From contig CP141132.1 in assembly GCA_035236585.1 (NCBI GenBank), positions 56,641,880 to 56,705,879 of the forward strand: 64,000 nucleotides of DNA. The letters are read 5' to 3'. The translations under genes and the position numbers were made by a program. The notes below the pieces were generated by a model, which saw only the letters and a program-made list of their open reading frames with translations, was not told the DNA's origin and did no database searches. Numbering within the stretch: the first letter of the stretch is position 1; each line of letters opens with the position of its first letter. Below, piece after piece: positions 1-10,500 of the stretch. The stretch comes from Warburgia ugandensis (lineage: Eukaryota; Streptophyta; Magnoliopsida; Canellales; Canellaceae).

Positions 1-599
1 AAGGAAGAAGAGGTGATGTTAAGGTCTAAATTGAGAATATCATGATTGATTATGTCTTCTGTTCTAATTATTATGTTACAAGCTTAGCTAACAGACACTA
101 GTTTAATGTTAAATTCTATAACAAAAATTACCAATAAAAGTTATAACATGTTTGAGGGAAACACTTTGAAAAGTTCAATTTGAAACTGTAATGGCCTGAA
201 CTTAATGAAAAACATGTGGAAGTTGAGGGTTATTTGGTCAATTACCAATAATTTTATTCGATAAAAACATCCCTATTATTATGAGAAAAAAAATGACATG
301 ATTTGAACAAAAATGTGAAATGTTAACTTACAAGTTAGTTAGATAGTTGAGTTGGTTAGTTAGTTTAACTTAAAAGTTAGTTAGCTTAAATGAATATAAG
401 TGAGTGAAACGATTAAGAATTAAGTTCATTGAATATGAGTGTTCAAGAACTTGGTCCAATTAAGAGAAATTTATACTTAGTTACATTTAAATAGATGGTA
501 GATGTTACAAACTGAATGGAAGTGATGGTCATGGATGTTACACTCCATGGTTTAATACAGAAAAACGTTTTGATTCTACATATTAATTCAAATCACTTC

Positions 600-950
600 A
601 AATGAATAACCACATTATTCCAGATCTGAAAACACCCAAACCATAATTCACATTCATTCAAATTCAAATTTGAAACGTTAGCTCTGATTCAATTCAAATC
701 TGAAATCCATCTTGAGTCCAGATCTGAATGTTTAAAGCTATTCAATGTTAAAATCCAAACGTCCAAATAAGATAAGATCTGAATGTTCAAAAATAATTTA
801 AATTTAGATCTGAAAAAGTTCAGTCACTTAATTTCAGATTTGAACATCAATAGCCATTCAAAATCAGATCCAAAATGTTAAAAAATAATTAGAATTAGAT
901 TTGAAACGTTTAGATGAATTGAAAACTAGACCTGAAACGATCAGCCCAAA
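600..950. repeat. Degenerate array of AGATCTGAA/AAATTTGAA words
   Basis: About ten irregularly spaced variants of AGATCTGAA, AAATCTGAA or AGATTTGAA occur here, often followed by a T-rich or ACGTT stretch. The array ends just before a TATA box, so it may be a U3/enhancer-like array. This is inference from word recurrence only. Confidence 0.45.
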
Positions 951-952
951 TT

Positions 953-964
953 TCTCTATAAATA
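953..964 (+). promoter_or_regulatory. TATA box with CT-rich leader
   Basis: CTCTATAAATAA is followed within about 40 bases by a CT-rich leader (CATTCTCTCATTCTC), a common arrangement at plant Pol II starts and in LTR R regions. No coding region follows, so this may be an LTR promoter. Confidence 0.4.
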
Positions 965-1388
965 ATCGACTCTAGAGAGAACAATCCTCTTTACATTCTC
1001 TCATTCTCTTACAAAGAGACAAGGACATCTTTCTCTATCTTTCACTCAATCCCTCTCAAAAATCCAGAGGCATAAAACAAGTCCTAACTTTAGATTCGTA
1101 AGAAGCAAGCTAGGAACAAGATATATGGGAAAGACTGGAAAAGGAGGAACGAGATCAAGCTAGGAAACAATCATCCACTCTAGGAGAAAAACTAGGATTC
1201 CATGTGAGTGTACCTACTACTAATCTAAGTTTTGGATTTGATAATGTAAGTGTACGTATAATTAGTCTTTGCAAATATTAGATTTACTAAGTATATAGTA
1301 ATCCAGTGCATGTTTTTACACAAATCTAGAAATGCATGCTTTCTACTGTTCCATGATTTGAGCAAGACCCTAGTAAGCACCATCAGTA

Positions 1389-1535
1389 TATGTCTAGAGT
1401 AGAAATCACGTGATCATTTCAAGTCTAACGGTGTGATGATAAATTAATTAGACTGTTAGTTTATGTCTTGAGTAGAAATCATATAATCATGATCATTCCT
1501 TGTCCAACGGTTTGATGATAAATTTATCAGACACG
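1389..1535. repeat. Two-copy tandem duplication, period 73 bp
   Basis: The words TATGTCT, GAGTAGAAATCA, TGATCATT and AACGGT...TGATGATAAAT recur in the same order starting at 1389 and again at 1462. The copies differ by substitutions and small indels, so the duplication is not recent. Confidence 0.6.
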
Positions 1536-3043
1536 CCTATTAGTAATCCACTTAGATTAGGAAAAGAAATAATTTTGCTAGCTTATGTTTTGAGTAAGGA
1601 TCTAAACTATATGCTGAACACTAGCTTACAGTTGGAGCAAAGACTTAAGATATATGCTGAACAATAGTTTATGTTTTCCCACAAGATATACTTATTGTCT
1701 AACTCTAATTCACATTTTGAGGTTTGATAATGCTAGTATACATTGATAGATCTAACAAGTATTTTAAACTTCAAATTACATTTAGAGAATTGATTGCATG
1801 TTTAAGTATAAGATAATCTATGCTATACATTTAAATTTTATGTGTTAGTTTAAAACCATCCTATATCTTAATTGTATAAGTCCTAGCAATTATGATTTAG
1901 TCCAGGTATGATCTAATGAATTACTCAATTCGGATTTAGTTACCAGCTTTAACCAACTTATAAATTTTCCAACTTAAACAAATGATCTCTATGTTTTAGC
2001 TAAACAACTATAAGATTTTACTAATACTTAGTCTTAATTACTAATACATGGTTTTTAATCCCAAAATATAAGTTAGAAATTCTAAGGTTTTGAGACTCAA
2101 TTATATAAATTTTAAGTTATTTACTCTAGCTAAAAAGATTACACAGTTTTTGTTTCAATAAAGTATGCTTTAGAAAATTTCTACGTAGAATTATTGGCTT
2201 TTAAAGTAAGAGTTTTACATTAGTTTTCATCATACTATCGAATATGAAGAAGTTTTCAAATTTTCTAAGCTAAAGAAAATTATGAGTTGGAAAAGAAGAA
2301 AAAAGTTTTGAATTCGGAATGAAATAAGAGCAGAAATTCAATGCAAATTACATGTGCAAAGGAATTGTTGAAAAGGTTTGTAAACTTTAAAGCTCTATAC
2401 ATTATATTGGTTTTTTGGTGAAATCAGGCCAAACTTAAGGTCCTGTCCGATACGTTTGTTCATATATTTTGGACTTTGGTAAGACGTTACTAAGTGGTTT
2501 TTTTACTCCATGCGAGACATCGATGGGGATTTTTGGACTCCATTTGATCAACGGTTGTCGCCGTGGATGTCATGTCTGAGACATGCTTCAACAAGGTTAT
2601 TTGAGGTCTTATAGCTCAGATCTAACTGTACTAGCATCGATCAGCATTGGATATATGGACTTCACTGATAGAATATTAGAGATTATATGTTTAGGCCTCC
2701 GTGGATGATCACATGAACCTCATATAATCAATGGGGCAGTGATCTCCTCTGAAACAAATGTCAAGGGGTATCACTTCTGTCAATCATGTTTGAATACATG
2801 GACCAGTGTTTTTATTATTTTGAACTAAAATTATCCAAATGAATCAGTTTTGGACCAGATTTTAAATCATTAGTTTCATGGAAATTGAGTTTTCTAAGTT
2901 ATTTCCTCTCATGTGCATTGAAGTACTGTTTTATATTGTACAAATCTGTCACACTTTTAAGTAAAGAAACTTTACAACAATGGTAATTATGTGAACTCAT
3001 ATCTGTGGTGAGAAAAGATTTAAACTTATATAAACTTTACACC

Positions 3044-3172
3044 AGTGGTGAGAAAAGATTTAAAAACTTTGGGACTAAATGAAGCTATGACACTTAATAG
3101 AGGGGAATGGAGGAACAAGATTCATGTGACCAACCCCTAATCAGGATTAGGTCTTGATGATGATGATGATCT
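3044..3172 (+). mobile_element. RTE-type LINE, 3'-terminal fragment
   Basis: This piece matches, on the plus strand, the C-terminal coding end and tail of the RTE copies at 3683 and 22320. It encodes remnants of the ending that reads LNEA...EE(R)RNKIHV, then ends in a short (TGA)n tail. Only about 130 bp remain, a severe 5' truncation typical of LINE insertion. A short upstream duplicate of its first 20 bases starts near 3005. Confidence 0.75.
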
Positions 3173-3677
3173 GTTGGAAATAGTGTAATGTGAATATCCT
3201 CATTAATCATACACCTTTGCTTAAGAGATAAAAGTATAGAAAATATAATTAGTTGTTAGTATACTTAATGAATGCAAGTTCGTCGAGATATTGTTAAATA
3301 TCTCATATTAGAGGAGTCAACAAAGAAGGAAAAGAAGCTCGAGCAAAGAGAAACTAATGGACAAAGAATCTGTTGAAGCCACTAAAGACTTGGAGTGTTC
3401 CTTGTTTACATTGTTTATTTAAGGTATTAAATGTACAAGGAAATACTTTTGTTAGCTTATATGAGTGAATTGTAATAAGTTCCAAATGGGATACAATGTC
3501 AGAATTATCTTAAGGTTTAGTACCATATGCTTTGTTATTTGGGAAATGTATTTTGGAATGGTGATGTTCTGTAAGATTGAAAAGCTTAATCTCATACACT
3601 GACTACCTTAAGAACCTGTCACGCTATAACCCTAGAATAAATATTTCGCATTTTGGGGTATGACAAACTTACAATGA

Positions 3678-3682
<5 letters not shown>
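3173..3682. other. Spacer between two convergent RTE tails
   Basis: About 510 bp of AT-rich DNA lie between the (TGA)n tail of a plus-strand RTE fragment and the (CAT)n tail of a minus-strand RTE fragment. I see no gene or recognisable element. Confidence 0.4.
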
Positions 3683-3712
<30 letters not shown>

Positions 3713-4750
3713 AGACCTTATCTCGATTAGGGGTCAGTCACATGAATCTTGTCCCTCCATTCCCCTCTATTAAGTATTATGACTTCATTTAGTCCCAAAG
3801 TTTTTAAATCTTTTCTCACCACTTCTATCCATGTTCTTTTGGGCCATCTCCTTGTCCTTTTAGAACCTTTGACTTGGACCGCTTCACTCCTTCTAACCAA
3901 TGTTGTTTTTTGTCACTATTGGACATGTCCAAATCATCTAAGTCTGACCTACCTCATCTTGTTACCTATTAGTGTTACTCCTAAGTTTCCTCTAAAGTTT
4001 TCATTTCTAATTCTATCCTTTCTTGTCTCGCCACTCATCCATCTCAATATCCACATTCCGGCGATGCTCATCCTATGTACATGTTGTTCCTTCACTACCC
4101 AATACTCTAATCCATAGAGCATGGCAGGCCTTACAGCCATAGAATTTTCCTTTCAATTTGAGTAGCACCCTCCTATCACACAAAACTCCAATGGCCATCT
4201 CCATTTGTTCCAACCCACTTGGATTCTCTAGGTAACCTTACTCTCAATTTCTTCACTCTCATGAATAATCGATCCTAAGCATCGAAAGTGTTCTTTCAAA
4301 GGGGACTTCTTGGCTGTCAATCTATACTGGTGTTCCACTCCCGCTCTTCTCCTTACTAAATTGCATTCCATATACTATGTCTTAGTTCAGTTAATTTTAA
4401 ATCCTTTAGATTCTAATGCATCTCTCCATAACTCTATGTTTATGCCCTCCCTTATCTTATCAATCAAAACTAAAAAAAAAGGAAGCCCCACTGCACAAAG
4501 CTCCCATGTATGCGAGGTTCAAGGAAGGGGCAGACCACAAGGGTCAATAGTACGTAGCCTTACCTTGCATTTTGCAAGAGATTGTTTTCACGCCTTGAAC
4601 CCGTGACCTTAAGATCACTGACGACAACTCTACCGTTGTACCACGGCTCACCTTCTTTATCAATCAAAACTATATTCGCAAATAACATGCACCATGGAAT
4701 CTCCTCATATAGATGTTTCGTTAACTCATCCATAACCAACATGAAAAGGT
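3683..4750 (-). mobile_element. RTE-type LINE, 5'-truncated, split by a SINE
   Basis: Reading on the minus strand, this is the 3' third of an RTE non-LTR retrotransposon: the reverse transcriptase C-terminal region with a YGLEYW-like motif, GETRKDRIRNE-like and LGVTLIGNKMR-like segments, then a (TGA)n tail (CAT repeats at 3683 on plus). It aligns collinearly with the longer copy at 22320-25250. Frames are broken. An Au-like SINE at 4473-4656 interrupts it. Similarity to the longer copy stops abruptly near 4750, so this is a 5' truncation. Confidence 0.8.
4473..4656 (-). mobile_element. Au-like SINE with TSD, inserted in RTE
   Basis: On the minus strand the element starts with GGTGAGCCGTGGTACAACGG (Pol III A-box region), carries a B-box-like GGTTCAAGGCG, and continues with the TAAGGCTACGTACTA and CCTTGTGGTCTGCCCCTTCC blocks that mark the Au SINE family, ending in a T stretch. 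The RTE host sequence is duplicated on both sides: TTATCAATCAAAACTA at 4457-4472 and 4657-4672. The length of about 184 bp fits the family. It is a clean insertion event. Confidence 0.9.
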
Positions 4751-5112
4751 AGGAGTCCCAGTAAGAGTTAGAGCTTAAGTGTGCAAGGAAGTCAACGCCT
4801 CATTTTGTGGTGGATTGTGGCTTAGTTTGGAAGATCTAAGCCGTTCATCTCGTTTGGAATGGTATGGATAGGCTGGGACCATATTTTATGATCATTGGAG
4901 GTTTATAGCCTATTTTATATGTGTTTAAAATCACAGCCACTAATTATTTCATTTCTTTTAAAAGACACAAAACAAGTGGTTAGGATCATCCAAATGCATC
5001 AATTTTTTGAGGGTTCCCTATTTTGAGTACGCTTAACAAGATGAACAACTTAGATCTTCCAAAAACATTTGCCATTTATAAGAAAACGAGGCATCAACTC
5101 TTACAAGGACTC
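4751..5112. repeat. MITE-like imperfect inverted repeat
   Basis: The left side (GGAGTCC..GTAAGAGTT ... GCCTCATTTT ... GGAAGATCTAAGCCGTTCAT) is mirrored on the right side as its reverse complement (GAGTCCTTGTAAGAGTTGATGCCTCGTTTT ... GGAAGATCTAAG near 5040-5110). The arms are about 100 bp with indels. No clear TSD was found. It abuts the broken 5' end of the RTE copy. Confidence 0.5.
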
Positions 5113-6042
5113 TTCTATTAAAATATATCTAGGTGTATCTCGAGTTTAAATCAACCTTTTTGGCATCATTAAACAGAAAATCAATCCTTTAAAAATATTC
5201 ATTGAAATAGGAAGTATATTTCCACTAAGGGGAAGATTAGAGCACAAAGACTTTAGTTAATTATAAGTGAGGGGAACTTCCAAGGTGCACATCCATGGAA
5301 TGAGCTTAAGAACCTATTACAAAAAGTAACGAAAATATCTACTGTCCAGAGTTCTAGAGGCTAAGAACTACAAGGCAAATCCCTCACACAATCTCGTCAA
5401 TCTAAAACCCAACCAAATGGGAAAGTAGCAACTTGAACCTGTGATCATGAGTATTTTAAGGGAGATGCCAAGTTGTCTACAACCAGCTGTGTTAGACTTT
5501 GTTCCCCTACTATTCAAAGTTTGAAGTTTGTAAAAATAATGATTTTGGACCATGGAGGCCTACTGGGAAGCATAGAACAAACTTTTACCACGAATAACAT
5601 TTAGAATAGAAAAGGGAAATGGCATAGGGTTTAGGCAGTTTTTGGCTACAGAACTGTCCATTATCCCATGGGTTCGTCAATCATTTTAGGTTAGTGAAGA
5701 GTAGGAATAGGGAGGCCAAAATGCCAAATTTTCAAAGAGGAAAGGAACTTGGTTGTTTGAGGATAGATGCTCCACAGAAATCTCAAGGATTCTTGCACTC
5801 TTTGAATCCTTAAGATGGTTTATATTTCTCCAGTGTAATTGCATTGCAAGATATGGTATATCAAGCATCTGGCACCTTCTCGGTGAGATTGTTTGCTATA
5901 TCTCCTTGGTAAAGAATCAAGACTTTATGAGTTTGCTTGGACTCTCTGAAACCCAAGGAAGTTGCATCAGGTTAAAGAACACATCAAGAACCTGTGTGCA
6001 GGGGGGGGGGGGGACTTCTGTTATCTTAGCATTGAGGGTGCT
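5113..6042. other. Unassigned sequence with a G14 run
   Basis: Short frames only, none with a recognisable product. A 14-base G homopolymer lies at 6001-6014, just upstream of a partial SINE. Confidence 0.35.
6001..6014. repeat. G14 homopolymer
   Basis: Fourteen consecutive G in otherwise AT-rich DNA. It could form a G-quadruplex and is a likely place for sequencing length error. Confidence 0.9.
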
Positions 6043-6145
6043 GGGTTAAGGCTGCGTACTATAGCCCCTTTGTGGTCTACCCCTTCCGCGGACCCTACAT
6101 ATGCAGGAACTTCATGGGCCGGGCTGCCCTCTGTTTTAGGAGAAT
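6043..6145 (+). mobile_element. Au-like SINE, 3' part only
   Basis: This carries the Au 3' body (AAGGCTGCGTACTATAG, TTGTGGTCTACCCCTTCC, GCGGACCCTACATATGCAGG, GGGCTGCCCT). The tRNA-like 5' half with A and B boxes is missing or unrecognisable, so the copy is truncated or rearranged beside the G run. Confidence 0.7.
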
Positions 6146-7487
6146 AAGTATATATTAGTGAGTCAGGCAGCAGCAAGGAAGAACTTCTGGGGTATGACCA
6201 TGTAGAACTACGGAAACGGAGGAGACTATAGTACATCGATGAAATGCATTTGCTAAATGGATTTCTTTCCCCATCTTAGTCTATCAAACTAAATTTTCAG
6301 CAAAGCTCTCTTGCTAGAGTGAGCAGATTTAGTTACAAACTTACAGTATTGGTAGGTGATTTCAAAGCTTCTGATGCCCGTATCATTACACAGTCAGTGA
6401 AGGCAGGGGTGCTCCAGTTTTCACTATGAATTTGCCAAAACCGAGAATCAGAGAGAATGCAAAGAACATCCCGTGGAGGCATCCTTTATTGATAAGAGTC
6501 CTCTGAGTTTTGAGGCAATTCACATTAAAATTTCTGACACACGTAAGGGTGGAAATTGACAGCTCTGACTATAGTCCAAGTTACATCTTGGTAAAGAACC
6601 AACAGAATTGATCACAGACAAACTCAGTTATTTTCTTTCTTTCTCTCAAATCAGAAATTTTCAGTAGTCCAACTATGATCAACTATGACTATGAAGAGCT
6701 AGTATTCAAAGACAAATGTATGTGTTAGATCAAGGTCAGAAAATAATGGGTACACTACAAAACCTGCTCCAGTTAAGTTCCTACATTGATGTAGAGGTTC
6801 AGAAGGAAATCCTATTCTGCTTCTGGGCATATAAAACATGTGATTCACAAACTACAGGTCAGTTTAACGCAACTGGAAGGGGAAATATACTGGAGGAGGT
6901 AGGAGTCTCAATAGCATTATCATAGCCTAAACAGTAGCCAGAGTAAGAAGATGTTACGGTTACCTGAAAAGATGGGGGTTGCCTAATCCCCATCTGTATC
7001 ACTCTCCTCAGAGAGGCCTCTGTTTTCATGCTGCCAGTTTAGTTTTCAACATATCTTCTTGACCCATAGATGTGTACAGACATGCATTCATATTTTTAAT
7101 TCAGGTTTGTTTCTTCAACACTACAGCTATAACCAAGCTAACTGATGGTAACTCAGGTGTCAGGAGGACCACCATGCCGGTATTAGATATTATTGAATTT
7201 AAATCTCATCATGTCAAATGGTGCACAAAGACAAATGCAACGACCTTAAAAAAAGACAAGGACAATAACGTGTAAACAACAAGATTAGTTGACCTAGCCT
7301 TCACAAAAGAAAATGAAAAAGACATGTCAAGAATAATCAAGAAAAAAACTATCCTTACTGAAGATAAGGAAACTCATTGACAAGCATCCGAGAGAAATAA
7401 TAGCTGACGTTCATCATAGATCAGATTTCTTAACAATCCTTTTAAATCTTTTTTGCATGCAAGAAAAACTACATTTTTATTTCTTAC
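6146..7487. other. Region downstream of the deformylase exons
   Basis: This is where the last exon(s) of the minus-strand deformylase gene would be expected. I looked on the minus strand for the residues that should follow the EGCL motif (SVDGFR-like, GWQAR-like, HECDH-like) and did not find them. An unassigned minus-strand frame at about 6340-6483 (begins MPPRDVLC, followed by a GTAAGT donor-like site) was seen but not recognised. Confidence 0.4.
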
Positions 7488-7555
7488 CTGAGGCATCCTT
7501 CAAAGAATAAAGCAGTTTTATTGGATTTCTTTTCAAGCTTTGGATTCAGTATGAC
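7488..7555 (-). CDS. PDF1A: PDF1A exon 3 (catalytic Cys)
   Basis: 68 nt. The acceptor is GGCAG|GTCATACTG and the donor CTCAG|GTAAGAAA. It encodes [20 protein letters not shown], where the Cys of EGCL is the metal ligand of the family. It ends two bases into a Ser-type codon (AG|N), so a further exon must exist in a working gene. Confidence 0.9.
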
Positions 7556-10500
7556 CTGCCTCAAGAAAAGGATTAATAAATGACAATAATAAAAAGAAAT
7601 ATCTACCCAAAAATAACAAAAAGGAATATTAACCATTTGAATGTTTCAATTGTCACTACACCAGCATACCAGAAGATTAAAAGCATGCCGATCTTGTGCT
7701 TCAATGTCTTCCTTTCGAGCATAACTAATATAGTCCTTTGTATCTTCTAGAACAATAATCTGAAGGAAACATGAAAGCAATAAATATTTCTATAAGAATA
7801 TCAGATGAAACATCAATCACAAATTCACCATTTCAATAAAAGAAAATTATATGTACTCAAATCCTGTGGTTCAGTACTGTGAATTCTAGTTCATAATCTT
7901 TATTAATACACAAGATTTTTTTTGAAAAACTTATCACTTAATGTCCTTGTGATTTTTCCAACTTAAACAATCTAATAGTTTGTGCCCACAGAAGACAAAG
8001 AGGACGGCATTACAAGCATATCTATATAGTATCAAAAAGTGACATGTAGACTTGAAACTCAGCTGAGTCAATGCAGTTTTAGAATTTCTGCATTTTGTAT
8101 CTTGGAATCACTGAGTTTAGCTGAATGAAGAAAAAAAACTTTTACCGGGATGTGCCCTCCAGTAATATTAACTTATATTTTTGCATTATCCGAGTTCTCC
8201 CTCACATTGACCCCAAGTCAATTTGTTCTGGCAGAGTCCGCATTGTGTCCGCTTTTTGAGTTTTAACACATTGACATCTATCACATTTGCTTTCGAAGTT
8301 TTACATTTTTAAGAGTGTTAGAAGATTGGATATCCTGACTACACGTACCCACAAAGGCCATCACATAGCACTCTCAAGCCTTCAGATTTTCCAATAAAAT
8401 GGATCTGAAGACTAGCATTTCATATTTTATCATAAATTCTTATTGTTTCATGTGACAGAAATAGATGGCATGACCTTTTGAAGATTTGCATCCCCGTATT
8501 TCTGATATGCTTTATGAGGACTTTATACAAGATACTTGACAATGGACTTTTGTTGTTTATAAATTTATAATGAAGAACCGGCTAATATAAGATTTCTCAA
8601 TTCGCGGTCGATTTAGTCACCATAAATTGCCACTGCAACTAAGAATAGTGCTGTGTATGCTAACAAAAGACCAACAAGAGCCGCATATTGAAGAAACTTC
8701 ATTTGTTCAAAACTGCTATACAAGAAAAATATGCTGAGAAGAAACTACAATGAGGAAACCAATGTGACTAAATGGTAGCAATAACATGGGAAGGTTCCTT
8801 GGAGACTAAAGGCATTCCACAGGCAGACAAAATAGCGCCTAAGGGGGTTTAGTTTTTCCATATGTTAAAAGCCCCACAATTTTGAAGCTGAATCAGTTCA
8901 AGTAGCAACAAATGAGTCAATACGAAGGGTCTAATCATTAGACATAGACATCCTTTGACAAGAATAATGAAGATCTAATATGGTTTCTGTTTTGTCTTTC
9001 TCCAATATGACCAGCTTAGTTTATGGCGGTTGTACTCTAACTTTCTTCTAATAAATAAATTCCATTGTTTAAAATTAAAAAAAGGATGAACCCTCAATTT
9101 GGCTATTATAATATGTAAATATCCATGAGCATGTCTGTAGTTTGTTTCAGTATGACACGTACTTATGAGTTGATAATTCTGCAATAATGTAGTTATTAAC
9201 TCACCATCTAAGTGCACATATTTGCCAGGTTTCTGCAACTACACCTTGTACCTTATCTTTATTATTTAATATTGATGGTAACAGATATTCCATGTCTGGG
9301 TTCATCCGATTGTGCTACATTGCAAACCTGACACCACTAAACTGTCATTGTAATGTTTAGGTGAAATTCAGCAATACAGTTCACTTTCCAAAGTGCAAAC
9401 TTTGTATTATAGACTTACACTTTCAGATAATGTCTTAATGAAAAGATATGTAAATTTTCCTTGTAAATGGTTCTATAGCTGAAACTATGGCTCTTTGTAT
9501 CCTCTTATAGTTTAGAAGCTATTGAGCAAGCCTGAAACCACTAAACTGTTATTCTATCTTTTGATGAAATTCAGCAATTTGGTTAACAGTTCAAACTGCA
9601 AATGCATTATATATTTAGATTTTCAGCTAACATCTCAAATGAAAAAATTAAAATGCGAATATTCCTCTCATTTGGTTTTATTGCTGGATTATGGCTTTTG
9701 ATATCCTCCGATACTCTAGGAGCTCTGTAAGAATCATGATCAAAAGAACAATTTCTTGTTATGCAGGCAAAGCAAATTCGAACTTCATCATTTGCTCTTA
9801 TTGGATGTCCTCCAGCTTGCCCCCGAAATTCACTACATTTTCACTAGGTTAACTTATAATACACTTTTTCTACTTGTCATAGAATTTACTCCTTTAAAGA
9901 GGCAATTTGTAATGGGCAGTAGCATCAGTTTTGTCACTGGGTGCAATTTGTCTAAACCTGATGGAATATCAATTGGCACAGAGGCCTCACAGATTCCCAT
10001 GCTGAAGCAGAAAGACCCATGACTGAAAGTCACAAAAAGAGTACTAAAATAAGCCATACTAGCACAATGGTGTACTGATTACACAACCATGAAATCAGCA
10101 GTTTACATAAACACCTGCTATAACAACTTTTTATAGATCCTATATTTATGAGAACCATATAAAAGTATAAGTCCTCAAGTTCCTTAGAAAAAATAGAAAC
10201 AACTATCATAGAGGAGCAGAACCACAAAGAGGCAGAGACCACCCAATGTACAATGCTTTACTATCAGAAAGCCTCATCTTAATACAGTATACATATTCAA
10301 ATAGCAGTCAATTATATTAGTGACACAGGTATGAAAATCAACTGCACAGTTCCAGTCCCAACTATACCACAGCCACCAAAAACATTCTCTAGCAGTAAGC
10401 TAAGCAACTTCAAAAAGTTCCACATTAGTTAACCACTTTGATTAAGCATTTAAAAGATTTACACATTTCATAAAAGGAAAAGCGCCAGGAAAGTGAAAAA

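Larger units (their letters stand above)
1..3043. other. Unassigned AT-rich intergenic DNA
   Basis: No open frame of useful length and no recognisable protein similarity on either strand. The stretch holds an array of AGATCTGAA-like words, a TATA box and a 73-bp tandem duplication (listed separately). The U3-like array, TATA box and pyrimidine-rich leader together suggest a decayed LTR, but I found no matching second LTR or terminal TG/CA pair. Confidence 0.4.

Noticed and set aside
6340-6483. Candidate for the missing deformylase exon
   Set aside because: None of its reading frames shows the SVDGFR, GWQAR or HECDH motifs; kept only as an unassigned frame.
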